Below the pieces are notes generated by a model. It saw only the letters and a program-made list of their open reading frames with translations, was not told where the DNA came from and did no database searches. 64,000 bases of DNA from Sphaerochaeta associata (lineage in GTDB: Bacteria > Spirochaetota > Spirochaetia > Sphaerochaetales > Sphaerochaetaceae). Where the stretch lies: assembly GCF_022869165.1 (NCBI RefSeq), contig NZ_CP094929.1, forward strand, positions 310,001 to 374,000. The letters run 5' to 3'. Made by a program: the position numbers and the translations under genes. Shown here piece by piece: positions 45,774 through 55,074 of this stretch; position 1 is the first letter of the stretch; every line of letters starts with the position of its first letter.

Positions 45774-47360
45774 ATGCATCGGGTGAAGTTCAAAGCAAAG
45801 AACGGAACGACGTACATCTACGAAGGTACAACCGTATGGGACGAAGAGAGCAAGAAATATAAGACCAAGCGCATCTGCATCGGCAAACTCGACCCTGAAA
45901 GCGGTGAGCTCATCCCCTCGAAACGGCTGGATATGACAGAGAAAATTGCCCGGGACATCAATAAGAACAATCTTGGAGTCATGCATGCCGGCCATGATAT
46001 GCTTCTTTGGAGCATCACGCAGCGAATTAACCTCGACAGGATCATGAAGAGTGCCATCCCCTCTGATTGGAGGGCTGTCCTTGCGATGGTTTGGTACTTG
46101 GTTGTTGAAAGCGCTCCTCTCAGCTCTTGCGGCAATTGGATGGCATTCAATCAAACACCATTCGTTGGGAAGTTTTCCAGCAGATACATAGTGGAAGTCC
46201 TGGATAGACTGTCTGAGGAAGTCCAGACTCAATTCTACAGACTATGGAACGATACTGTGGCCGATTCTTCCAAAATGCTGTATGATCTCCGTTCCGTGTC
46301 CAGCTACAATACCTGTTATCCCTCCCTTGCTTGGGGAGTGAACATGGTGGGATGCAGCCCGAGACAGCTGCGTTACATCATGGTCGCAGGTAAAAACTCC
46401 ATGCTTCCCTTGTATATGGAATCGACTGAAACGGAACTCCATGAAACAACGCAAGTAGCAAATCTCCTCAGGATGATGAAGAAGGAAGGCTTTTGTGTTG
46501 AGGCTCTGAACATGGATCAGGAATTTTACAGCATAGAAAACATTACGGCCATGTTTGTACGCAGATACTCGTTCCTGCAAGCTGTTCGCATTCAGGATGC
46601 ATGGATTTGTAATCTCATTGAACAGAATCGCGATATGATGGGTGATCCTTCATCGCTCTTTTTACTGGATGGAAGGAACTACTATACCAGGACAATCGCA
46701 TATACGTGGGAGGAAGAAAAGAAGAATCGGACGGTACACCATCCCTGTACCGTTCATCTCTTCTACTCCCAGGATATCATCGGCAAAGACAGGGACCGTT
46801 TTATGCATAGGATCGAGCAGGAACGGGAGAGGCTTGAACAACATCAGGGAGACAGCCCTGAACCGCACCTGTCAAAGTTCTTCATATTTGGACAGCATAA
46901 GTACACAGGCCGAAGGACTGTCGGAATCAACGTTGAGGAACTGGAGCTTCATGAGAAGACGTATGCTGGCTTCTTTGCATTCCTCACCAACGACCCTGAT
47001 TTGCTGGATCCTGTGAAGGTGCTTGAAAGCCATCGGATGCAGAGGACTATAGAACGTGCTTTTGACGACCTGAGAAATGATCAGGATTTGCTGCGGATCA
47101 GAATTCATGAAGGCAACAGGCTGTCCCCGCGTCTGTTCCTGCAATTCATTGCTTCCATTTATATCTGTGAATTGCGCAAACAACTGAAGGAAACCGGCCT
47201 TGATGGCGAATACACCTACAAAGAGGTGTTATCGCAGTTGAAACAAGTATTTGTCTTGTCCAACCGTGACCATGGCGGCGGCTCGATCCTGCCTGTGAGC
47301 GAGACGCAACGAAGGCTGATGCATATCTTGCTTCCACAAGTCAATCTTGATGGATGCTGA
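45774..47360 (+). CDS. IS1634/IS4-like transposase
   Basis: A 528-residue DDE transposase. The N-terminus (TYIYEGTTVWDEESKKYKTK), NMDQEFYSIENITAMF and FFAFLTNDPDL fit the IS1634-type family, and the C-terminal ESHRMQRTIERAFDDLRND holds the last acidic residue. A GGAGAATTG site precedes the ATG. Only two bases separate its stop from the stop of the convergent nucleotidase gene, so the right terminal repeat is missing or lies inside that gene. A TATAAT at 45709-45714 may drive it. Confidence 0.82.
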   Translation: MHRVKFKAKNGTTYIYEGTTVWDEESKKYKTKRICIGKLDPESGELIPSKRLDMTEKIARDINKNNLGVMHAGHDMLLWSITQRINLDRIMKSAIPSDWRAVLAMVWYLVVESAPLSSCGNWMAFNQTPFVGKFSSRYIVEVLDRLSEEVQTQFYRLWNDTVADSSKMLYDLRSVSSYNTCYPSLAWGVNMVGCSPRQLRYIMVAGKNSMLPLYMESTETELHETTQVANLLRMMKKEGFCVEALNMDQEFYSIENITAMFVRRYSFLQAVRIQDAWICNLIEQNRDMMGDPSSLFLLDGRNYYTRTIAYTWEEEKKNRTVHHPCTVHLFYSQDIIGKDRDRFMHRIEQERERLEQHQGDSPEPHLSKFFIFGQHKYTGRRTVGINVEELELHEKTYAGFFAFLTNDPDLLDPVKVLESHRMQRTIERAFDDLRNDQDLLRIRIHEGNRLSPRLFLQFIASIYICELRKQLKETGLDGEYTYKEVLSQLKQVFVLSNRDHGGGSILPVSETQRRLMHILLPQVNLDGC

Positions 47361-47362
47361 TG

Positions 47363-48892
47363 CTATCTGCATCCTCTGACGGTGAATGTGGACGAGGGTA
47401 TCGAAGGTAGTACTGCGTGATTGCGGAAGTATTCACGCAACAGCAACGGTATTTCCAGTTGCGAATCCAGTACTAGTGGGCACCCGATGTAGCATGTGAA
47501 ACCTCCTCCTCCGGTCGCACGGTAGCTGTTGAGGGCAAGCCGGAAGAGTTGGTCGTCTGCAATGGGTCTTCCTTTGAATTCCAAGGACGTGACACGGCAG
47601 CCGACAGGGCGGGTGATGTCGAATTCGTAGGTGATGCCGTAGAAATAGTCATAATTGAAATGCTGGCGTTCGTTCTGCAGAAATTCAGGGTTGATTACCA
47701 CTTTTCCATCTGCATCGCAATCGAAATAGGATGCGCATTGCTCCAAAGCAGTACGCAGGATGGATCCTGTTATTTCAAGAACCTTCAGGGTGTTCGGAAA
47801 TTCATAGGCGATGAGGACATCCCTTGCCGTAAGGTTCTCCGGAAGATCCCTGGAGACTGTGTACAGACACGTTGCAGAGATATCAGCATTACCGGTTTCC
47901 ATCTGGACCTGGTTGATCAACGTTGCAAATGCATTTCCATGCAATGCTGTGTCCAGGCGTCCGGAAAACCTTATGGGTTCAGGTAATGTTCCCAGAGGTT
48001 CATCGAGCTTGCGCTGGATGTCATGTTCCATATTGAACAGGTTGGGAAGGGAAGGAATGGCGCGTTTGATCGACCCGTCGGGTTTCAGCCATTTCGTATC
48101 GAGATGCAGCGCATGCTCGTCATCGGCAGTGATTGTGACTTTACAAATTTCCGAGGCATATGCTCCAGGTTGAACCGTATAGGTGCCCCTGATATAGGTA
48201 CCTTCGGTATGTTTGTGCTGATGGCCGGTGAACACAATGTCGAAATCGAGTTCTGCTGCCAATTTGCAGGCGATGTCTTCCTTGGTTTCCGATAGTTTTT
48301 TCCCCGTAGACATATCGTACTCATACCCGCCATGGTAGAGGCATATCAGGATGTCTGTTTTTCCCTTGAGTTCGTTGCAGGCTTGTTCGGCAGCTTCGAA
48401 TGAGTCTGTTATGGTGAACTTCTCAAGATTCTGGGGAGGTTCCCAGACGGGGACGAAATCGGTGACGATTCCGACGATCCCGATTCGTAAGCCGTTCTCC
48501 AATACTCTGACGACATAGGGGACGATAGGGAGTTTCCCACTATGATCTATGACATTTGCACAGACGCATTGTGCGCTAAGGGCACCAAGGAATTCCTTCA
48601 TTCCTTCGTATCCATAATTAAAATCGTGGTTGCCTAGTGTTATGTAGTCATATCCAAGCTCATTCATGACTTGTGTTATCGGGAAGCGGTTTTCTTTGTT
48701 GCTTCGAAGGAAATCAAGAAAGGGGGATCCTTGGATGGTGTCACCACCGTCAAGGGCCAAGGTATTTCCATCTTTTTCGAAAAAATGGGAGCACGACAGA
48801 AGCCCCATTGCCCTCACTGAATCATTTGCATAATTTGTGGGAAACAGATAGCCATGGATATCGGATGTGTAGAGTATGGTACAAGATTTCAT
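47363..48892 (-). CDS. 5'-nucleotidase/metallophosphatase
   Basis: The start is ATG 48892 (MKSCTILYTSDIHG), with AAGG upstream; the earlier TTG at 48913 is less likely. The protein has about 509 residues. The calcineurin-type metal motifs are SDIHG, GGDTIQG, LGNHDFNYG, YHGGYEYD and FTGHQHKH, and a 5'-nucleotidase C-terminal domain follows. It hydrolyses nucleotides or related phosphoesters. No clear export signal is visible. The last residues lie against a transposase gene. Confidence 0.88.
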   Translation of the reverse strand: MKSCTILYTSDIHGYLFPTNYANDSVRAMGLLSCSHFFEKDGNTLALDGGDTIQGSPFLDFLRSNKENRFPITQVMNELGYDYITLGNHDFNYGYEGMKEFLGALSAQCVCANVIDHSGKLPIVPYVVRVLENGLRIGIVGIVTDFVPVWEPPQNLEKFTITDSFEAAEQACNELKGKTDILICLYHGGYEYDMSTGKKLSETKEDIACKLAAELDFDIVFTGHQHKHTEGTYIRGTYTVQPGAYASEICKVTITADDEHALHLDTKWLKPDGSIKRAIPSLPNLFNMEHDIQRKLDEPLGTLPEPIRFSGRLDTALHGNAFATLINQVQMETGNADISATCLYTVSRDLPENLTARDVLIAYEFPNTLKVLEITGSILRTALEQCASYFDCDADGKVVINPEFLQNERQHFNYDYFYGITYEFDITRPVGCRVTSLEFKGRPIADDQLFRLALNSYRATGGGGFTCYIGCPLVLDSQLEIPLLLREYFRNHAVLPSIPSSTFTVRGCR

Positions 48893-49064
48893 ATCGGTGC
48901 CCTTAGGCAACAAAGTCTAAAGGCATGATTGCATATTGTCAACGAAGAGGTTTTGATACCTGTTACAACACTGGCCGACACTTGCTTAAAGTTTTTCTAA
49001 AGTTGCTTTAGCCTATAGAAGACTCTCTTGTTGAATGTGCATACGTAACTGCCTTGATCGGACT

Positions 49065-49078
49065 TTATACTTTGCAAG
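49065..49078. mobile_element. Solo insertion-sequence end
   Basis: TTTGCAAGAGCCTC is identical to the right inverted repeat of the insertion sequence ending at 21838. No transposase accompanies it, so this is a relic. Confidence 0.55.
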
Positions 49079-49115
49079 AGCCTCTGAATAGATACATTTG
49101 AAAAGGAGGTGAGGT

Positions 49116-49289
49116 ATGGCAACAAGTTCATTCACAACTGTTTTTAAAATACCCAAGAAGGCCTTGCGTGAAATAGCCAAGACCGTTAATAAACCTGCCG
49201 TTAGATTCAAGTTATCCGAGAAAGAAAAATAATCTCTCGCCACCAGTGGAGAGAGATTCCAAAAATGGTTGGAGAGCAACAAGAACTGA
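49116..49289 (+). pseudogene. Antitoxin with in-frame stop
   Basis: A strong AAAGGAGGTG site precedes ATG 49116. The frame reads ATSSFTTVFKIPKKALREIA, meets TAA at 49230-49232, then continues as SLATSGERFQKWLESNKN to TGA 49289. One nonsense change in a 58-codon gene is the simplest reading. It overlaps the start of the following GNAT gene, the arrangement of a toxin-antitoxin pair. Confidence 0.6.
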
Positions 49290-49832
49290 ATCTGGAACAG
49301 CTGGGTTCATGGCTAGGATATGCTGAAGATTCAGTAATCGAGCAAATCCTAGCCCGATTTTCCTGCAGTCGTAACAAAGAGGTGGAAGAAATTCCTTCAT
49401 GCCTCGGCTATAGCATTTGAAAGGTCCTCGAGTGCTAGAACCTATCTTCTTGCAACAGAAAATAAGGACATTGCTGGATATTTCACAATCTCCATCGGGT
49501 TCGCCGATATAAGCAATAGTGAAGGTCTTTCCGAAGAAGAAAAGAATACATTGAAAATGAGCAAATGTCCCGATCATAGAATTCCCTGTTTCCTTATTGG
49601 CCAAATTGGGAGAAATGATTCCTTTTCACATGCTGAATTACCGGGAAATCAGATTTTGGAAAACGCATTGGCAGTTCTGGGTGAGGTAAAGAATCTGATT
49701 GGCGGAAAGTTTGTGATTGTCGAATGCGAAGATCATCTTGTTCCAATGTATCAATCCGAGCGATTTGGATTCCGATTATTCAACACACCTAATAAAAAAC
49801 GGAAATACAACCAATTGTTTCGGATTATCTAG
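49265..49832 (+). pseudogene. GNAT toxin-like acetyltransferase, frameshifted
   Basis: Frame 1 from ATG 49265 encodes SVIEQILARFSCSRNKEVEE. From about 49388 the homologous sequence continues in another frame (FLHASAIAFERSSSARTYLL, GYFTISIGFADIS, LIGGKFVIVECEDHLVPMY, FRLF). Removing one A from the AAA at 49388-49390 restores a continuous protein of about 188 residues. This is the size and layout of GNAT-family toxins, the usual partner of a small antitoxin such as the one upstream. Both genes of the pair are broken. Confidence 0.7.
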
Positions 49833-50012
49833 AGATCATTTTGGCTCAATTATGCATCATGCGGGTGCAGTAGGACTTCGTTTTAGGCATGTACAAGGTT
49901 TGCTCGGAACCAATAAATGGCCAATTCATTTGAAACCACTTGAGTCTGTGTAGAAACATCTCCCAATTTCCTGCAGAATCCACTCTATAGCTCACCCCTA
50001 TTGGAGAGACGT

Positions 50013-51368
50013 ATGCCCGATACCCGTAAACAGCTGCTGATGGACCTTGGTCTTGAGACCCTTGCCGATACCCTGTTGGAATTGGCAGGCCATAATGAGC
50101 AGGTCAATGACAAGATCAACAGCCTTACCTCAGCTGAGAAAGTCAATATCAAACGATACAGACAGAAGTTGGCCGGCTTGAGAAAATCCAATAGATACAT
50201 CAGCCTTGAGTTGAGCTCTTCCTTTGCCGATCAACTGGAGAGAATGCTTCTAGACTTGCAAACTTGGGTAACGGACCCCTCTACCGGCTTGGACCTTGTT
50301 GCCGAATTCATCGAAACAGACGATGTGGTTTTCGAGATCTGTGACGATTCCGACGGTACGGTCGGTCAAGTATATCTCTCTACTGCAAGAAACCTGTTCT
50401 TCCAGTATGCTTCGCTTTGCCAGGATAAAGAGAAGGTAGCCACCTTGTTTATCAGGTTGGCCACCAAAGATGACTATGGCGCACGTTCTTCCCTTATGAA
50501 GGACCTTCCCGAAACTCTTGGGGAACCTGTATTGTCTCTCGTATTGAAAAAGATACAGGCATTGGAAGCTACCGAGAAAGAAGCGAAGAACAAGAAATCC
50601 TATACTTGGATGCTTGAGTCCATAACCAGTCAACAGCGGGAAGCGCAGCTTTTTGCAGCAGCCCTGCAAGGCAAACAGGTGGAACTTCCAGTGCCAAGGA
50701 TGTTTGCAGCAGCCCGTGCTTTTTTGAAGAAGCAGGATGCCGAATCGGCACTTGCCTGGATACAGAGGATTCCTGAGGATCATGTATCATACGGATATGA
50801 GATTGAGGAAATCCTGAAGGAAATCTATATTATGCAAGGTGACAGGGAAAGCCTTGTCGCCCTGCAGTATAAACGATTTCGGTTCTTTCGCACCCTCGAA
50901 CGCTTTGAGGAGCTGTTGCTTGCAACAGGTCAGGAAAAACGGGATGAGATTCTGGCTAATGAATGGGCTCATATATCCCAAAGTTCTTCCTTCGATGATG
51001 ACGATGCACAGTTTCTCTCAGAGATTGGGATGATTGATGAACTGGAAGTCTATATATTTGCCAGGGTGGAGACGTTGAATAAAGGTTCTTACTACACGGT
51101 ACCTAAAATAGCAGCTGTGCTGGCTAAGCATGGGCGCTATCTCGCCGCCTCCTTGCTCTATAGAAGCCTGTTGGACTGTATGATGGAGCGTGCATACGCA
51201 AAAAGCTATCATCACGGGGTGGACTATCTCAATGCCCTGGACACCTTTGCACCCCTGATCAAGGACTGGAGGAGTTATCCCACCCATAACTCGTACAAAG
51301 TGAATCTCCTGCTGGAGAACAAGCGGAAAACCAGCTTCTGGAACCAATATCGCATAAGCAAAGGATGA
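50013..51368 (+). CDS. DUF6880-like hypothetical protein
   Basis: About 451 residues from ATG 50013 behind TTGGAGAG. A helical, repeat-like protein with TPR-style pieces (ALAWIQRIPEDHVSYGYEIE, HGRYLAASLLYRSLLDCMME) resembling DUF6880 proteins. The C-terminal SYHHGVDYLNALDTFAPLI is well conserved in that group. It has no catalytic motif and its function is unknown. It lies alone between decayed TA genes and a small kinase gene. Confidence 0.7.
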   Translation: MPDTRKQLLMDLGLETLADTLLELAGHNEQVNDKINSLTSAEKVNIKRYRQKLAGLRKSNRYISLELSSSFADQLERMLLDLQTWVTDPSTGLDLVAEFIETDDVVFEICDDSDGTVGQVYLSTARNLFFQYASLCQDKEKVATLFIRLATKDDYGARSSLMKDLPETLGEPVLSLVLKKIQALEATEKEAKNKKSYTWMLESITSQQREAQLFAAALQGKQVELPVPRMFAAARAFLKKQDAESALAWIQRIPEDHVSYGYEIEEILKEIYIMQGDRESLVALQYKRFRFFRTLERFEELLLATGQEKRDEILANEWAHISQSSSFDDDDAQFLSEIGMIDELEVYIFARVETLNKGSYYTVPKIAAVLAKHGRYLAASLLYRSLLDCMMERAYAKSYHHGVDYLNALDTFAPLIKDWRSYPTHNSYKVNLLLENKRKTSFWNQYRISKG

Positions 51369-51436
51369 AACTTTGCTTTGTTACATGATTATTCCGCGAT
51401 ATACTAGGGAACAATACTGTATCTGAGGAGAAGTCC

Positions 51437-52003
51437 ATGATCATCTATCTAGTAGGCATGGCGTGTGTTGGGAAGACAACAATCGGCAGGATGTTGGCTG
51501 AGAGGCTGGGCTACACGTTCATTGACTTGGATGAGGAGGTGATGAAGCATTATCAGAAGTCAATTGAAAGACTTCAGAGTGAGCACCTTACGATGTATGG
51601 GTTCAGGGAGAAAGCCGGTGTCGTCCTGGACCATCTGCTCTCCAAAAATATTGACTGTGTAATTGCGGGAACTCCGGCAGGTTTGAAATTCGCCTATAAC
51701 AAGGTCTTCAAGCGCCATAAGAAGGACAAGGAGCTCTACTCGCTCTACCTGTACGATACCTGTGAGAACGTGCTGGGCAGGCTGACGTTCTACGACGTCG
51801 ATTCAAACCCTATCGAGGAGCCCATGAGTCCAGCGAAACGTTTGAGATACCTTCGAGACGTCAAGGCCGACTTCAACTATTTCAAAAGCTCCTACGACCG
51901 TGCCGATGTTCAGGTAAGCATCGAAAACATCCCGCTGTCCGACATCCCTGAAAAGATTTGCAACATCCTTGTCGAACAGCATGTGTTGCCGGCCGGGGTG
52001 TGA
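51437..52003 (+). CDS. Shikimate-kinase-like P-loop protein
   Basis: A 188-residue P-loop kinase with Walker A GMACVGKTTIGRMLAERLGY and FIDLDEEV, as in shikimate kinase. The shikimate-binding motifs after that are not obvious (IAGTPAG replaces the usual GGG segment), so the substrate may differ. A GAGGAG site precedes the ATG. Monocistronic. Confidence 0.7.
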   Translation: MIIYLVGMACVGKTTIGRMLAERLGYTFIDLDEEVMKHYQKSIERLQSEHLTMYGFREKAGVVLDHLLSKNIDCVIAGTPAGLKFAYNKVFKRHKKDKELYSLYLYDTCENVLGRLTFYDVDSNPIEEPMSPAKRLRYLRDVKADFNYFKSSYDRADVQVSIENIPLSDIPEKICNILVEQHVLPAGV

Positions 52004-52209
52004 TCCATCCTGTTCCCCTGATTGGCGATCGGATGGTTCTTGGTGGTCATGTAAAACAAATCGCCATGCGTTACGGTTATGATCAGTCTCAGCTGAAGTG
52101 TTTTTGGACAACCTTGGAAACGAGCACCTGACTTGATAGTCAACCACATCCCATACACACATTGTACCAAGGGAAGACTCATTGGAAGCAGCTTTCATTA
52201 CAAAGCCTT

Positions 52210-52230
52210 CTTTCACCACGGTGGTGAAAG
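52210..52230. other. Perfect 10-bp-stem palindrome in long intergenic gap
   Basis: CTTTCACCAC and its exact complement flank a single G. There is no T-run, so it is not a standard terminator. The 600-base gap 52004-52611 has no other feature that I can support. Confidence 0.5.
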
Positions 52231-52611
52231 CTCATAAAATAATGAAACAATACTATCGTTAAACAGAACTATCGGCATCTACCAACAGCAAAACGATGCA
52301 ATTCCATACAAGGAAACCTGACACCTGGACGGGCTGTATAGAATGCATCACATCCCTGCAGGATTGCCTGTCTGTTCAGACCAGCAATGCCGTCACTGAG
52401 TTACTGGTATGGAGAGTATTCTGGTTCCAACCTCGTCATATTGCTTTGGAGGCAGAATGTACGCCTTTTTGCAAAAAGCCTGTAATGGATAATCGTTATA
52501 CATCATTATACCGATATTGTAATAAAAGTGACATAAAATAATTATTTATGTTTACATACCTACAATCATAATAATATTATCAGTACTATACTCCTTTTAT
52601 GAGGCTTTCCT

Positions 52612-54120
52612 ATGCAAATACAAGATTTTGACCATCGATTGGCAGGGTACGCATATCTACTTGAGAAACTGGAAATCACCGGCATTCCCAACTGGCACAA
52701 ATCTGCTGTCGCCACTACCGGCATACACTCCGTAACCAGGCAGGACGGGTTTGTCGATGAAGTATTCAGAGCCCAATACTGGCCTGGAGAAACGATTGGT
52801 GCGCATCTTGAGTTTGCGCTGAAATATGATGGGGTGAATCTTGCATTGTTGGCTAAGATTTTCGAAAAGATTGCCATGCAGGAACTCGTCGAATTCATCG
52901 AATCCAAACCAACCGGGAAGTATGTCAGAAGAATCTGGTTCTTCTATGAGTTTCTGACAGAAAAACAACTGCCTATCGACGACATGACCACCTCCAACTA
53001 TATCGATGCCTTGGAGACCAAAGACTATTACACTGTGCAGAAAGGGGAGAGGTCCCCTCGTCACCGCGTTGTGAACAATCTTCTCGGCCCTCGGACCTTC
53101 TGTCCTGTCGTCAGGAAAACGGAAAGGCTTTTGGAGTTGGATTCTGCATCACTGCAAAGGCGGTGTGAGGAGATTGTCACAGACTATCCCCCGCAACTAC
53201 TCCGTCATGCACTGCGATCTCTCTACAACATAGAAGCCAGATCGTCCTTTGAGATAGAAAACATTACGAGCAATACCTCTCGAACCGAGAAATTCATAGC
53301 ATCCTTGCAACTTGCCGAAAAAGAAGATTTCTGTGAAAAGGCAAGACTGATCGAGCTGCAGAACCGAATTGTCGACCCACGGTTTAGTGACAGTGATTAT
53401 CGCTTGAGTCAACAGTATGTAGGTCAATCGATTGCGTATCAGAAGGAGATCATCCATTACATCTGCCCGAAGCCTGATGATCTGCCAAGCTTGATGGAGG
53501 GGCTGCTTGCCTCTCATGCAAGGATGAAAACAGGGGGGATCCCCCCTGTCATCCATGCTGCGGTCATAGCCTATGGCTTTGTGTTTCTGCACCCGTTTGA
53601 GGATGGGAACGGACGGGTACACCGATTTCTCATCCATAACATTCTTGCGATGCAGAATATGGTTCCACGTGGACTCATGTTCCCCGTCTCAGCCGTTATG
53701 CTAAAGAACCCGGATGCGTATGACCGGTCATTGGAAGCCTTCTCCCGACCCTTGCTCCAGGTCATTGACTATAGCATGGATGCTATGGGCAGGATGACTG
53801 TGGAGAGTGAGAGTGCATGCTGGTATTCCTATATGGATATGACAGCACAGGCAGAAGCCTTGTCCGAGTTTATACTTAAAACGATCGAAGAAGAACTCGT
53901 ACAAGAGCTCAACTTCCTGGCCAACTATGACACCGCCAAGCAGGCGATTCAGCATATCATCGATATGCCCGACCGTCTGATCGACTTGTTCATCCATGTA
54001 TGCCTGCAGAACAACGGGCACCTATCTGAAAAGAAAAGAACCGCACATTTCGACTTTCTGACCGATGATGAGCTTACAGCCATGCAGCAGGCGGTTCGAA
54101 ACTCCTACAAGCAGGTATAA
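52612..54120 (+). CDS. Fic-family protein with built-in inhibitory motif
   Basis: A 502-residue Fic protein. The catalytic motif HPFEDGNGRVHRF is intact, and SFEIENI upstream fits the (S/T)xxxE(G/N) inhibitory helix, so activity (usually AMPylation) is probably self-restrained. The C-terminal 100 residues are an accessory helical/winged domain. A 20-bp perfect palindrome, rich in G then C, lies in the coding region at 53530-53549. Part of its 3' end is duplicated at 57153-57251. Confidence 0.9.
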   Translation: MQIQDFDHRLAGYAYLLEKLEITGIPNWHKSAVATTGIHSVTRQDGFVDEVFRAQYWPGETIGAHLEFALKYDGVNLALLAKIFEKIAMQELVEFIESKPTGKYVRRIWFFYEFLTEKQLPIDDMTTSNYIDALETKDYYTVQKGERSPRHRVVNNLLGPRTFCPVVRKTERLLELDSASLQRRCEEIVTDYPPQLLRHALRSLYNIEARSSFEIENITSNTSRTEKFIASLQLAEKEDFCEKARLIELQNRIVDPRFSDSDYRLSQQYVGQSIAYQKEIIHYICPKPDDLPSLMEGLLASHARMKTGGIPPVIHAAVIAYGFVFLHPFEDGNGRVHRFLIHNILAMQNMVPRGLMFPVSAVMLKNPDAYDRSLEAFSRPLLQVIDYSMDAMGRMTVESESACWYSYMDMTAQAEALSEFILKTIEEELVQELNFLANYDTAKQAIQHIIDMPDRLIDLFIHVCLQNNGHLSEKKRTAHFDFLTDDELTAMQQAVRNSYKQV

Positions 54121-54193
54121 CAGATTTGTCAGAGGAACTTCCAAGCAGCCCAAGAGAGGGTGTGGCTGTAGCGATACTTGAAAGGATGAGTAT

Positions 54194-54469
54194 ATGGATA
54201 ATGCAACCGCACCTATTACATTTCATATGAATGCAGAGCTGGCGTTCAATTTTGAGAAAGCTTGTCAGGAACTGGGTTTGACTACTTCCGAGGCATTCAC
54301 GATTTTTGCAACCAAAGTAGCAAGGGAGAGACGCATTCCCTTCGAGGTTGCGGTCGATCCATTCTATAGCAAACAGAATATTGCTCGGCTTAAGAAATCC
54401 ATAGCGCAGATGGAAGCCACCGGCGGTATAATTCACGAGGTGGATGTACGTGATTCAGGCGTGGACTGA
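54194..54469 (+). CDS. RelB/DinJ-type antitoxin, copy 1
   Basis: A 91-residue protein with the ribbon-helix-helix N-terminus (ITFHMNAELAFNFEKACQEL) and GLTTSEAFTIFATKVARER, typical of RelB/DinJ, followed by a toxin-binding tail. It overlaps the YoeB-like gene by 20 bases. The antitoxin is intact while its toxin carries a stop codon. A near-identical copy is at 57325-57597. Confidence 0.88.
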   Translation: MDNATAPITFHMNAELAFNFEKACQELGLTTSEAFTIFATKVARERRIPFEVAVDPFYSKQNIARLKKSIAQMEATGGIIHEVDVRDSGVD

Positions 54470-54713
54470 TGATGCATGGAATGATTTTGAGTACTGGACT
54501 CGACAAGACAGGAAGACTTTAAAGCGAATATTGACGATTCTTAAGGATATTGACCGCAATGGCTATGAAGGGATTGGAAAACCATAGCGGTTGTCTGGCG
54601 ATTTGTCGCAGTATTGGAGTCGGAGAATTGATGATTGTAATCGGATTGTTTACCGCATTGATGGAGATGTGATCCGTATCGTTCAATGTGGTTCCCACTC
54701 CAGAGATACCTAG
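54450..54713 (+). pseudogene. YoeB-like toxin with nonsense codon
   Basis: From GTG 54450 the frame reads QAWTDDAWNDFEYWTRQDRK and GYEGIGKP, then TAG at 54585-54587, then continues RLSGDLSQYWSRRIDDCNRI, IVYRIDGD and CGSHSRD to the stop at 54713. This is the YoeB fold, with its typical GKP and YWSRRI motifs. One base change (GAG to TAG would fit) inactivates the ribosome-dependent RNase. Confidence 0.82.
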
Positions 54714-54828
54714 TAGTTGATCTGAAGTGTAGAGACTTTTCTGACTTTTAGCTACGAGACGATGAGATGGATGGGCAGGCTATCTTGAAACCCAGTATGA
54801 TTATCTGTGGTCTGTAAATCCTATTTCT

Positions 54829-55074
54829 TTAATTTTCTTCGGCCCAAACGCTGGGTAGCTGTGTTCTCGTCGGATCGGATATCGTAGATATCTGATCCTC
54901 CTTGGCCTTGCTACTCACCATGTTCGCTCGAAGCAAATATTCAAGTCTAGTCTTAACAGCCCACTCGTGTGTATCTGTAGAAGGTGTAGGGACAGGAAAC
55001 AGCGCACCTGCACAAACCGTTCGATCAGGGTCGATCAGCTTCTGAAGACCCTCTCGGAGACGAGAGGAAAACAA
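54829..55074 (-). pseudogene. Displaced C-terminus of the TOPRIM-like gene
   Basis: The frame encodes LREGLQKLIDPDRTVCAGAL, ALFPVPTPSTDTHEWAVKTR and RLEYLLRANMVSS, which reads as natural protein and follows directly on the TOPRIM-like gene in another frame. Adding one T to the T4 run (complement of 55068-55071) joins the two into a protein of about 295 residues. Confidence 0.5.
54872..54898. other. Hairpin near end of ATPase/TOPRIM operon
   Basis: GGATCGGATATC and GATATCTGATCC form a 12-bp stem with one mismatch and a three-base loop. It lies inside the displaced C-terminal frame, so its role is unclear. Confidence 0.35.

Noticed and set aside
49833-49953. Continuation frame after the GNAT remnant (MHHAGAVGLRFRHVQGLLG)
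   Set aside because: It may be debris of another gene, but there is no start, no family and no conserved context.
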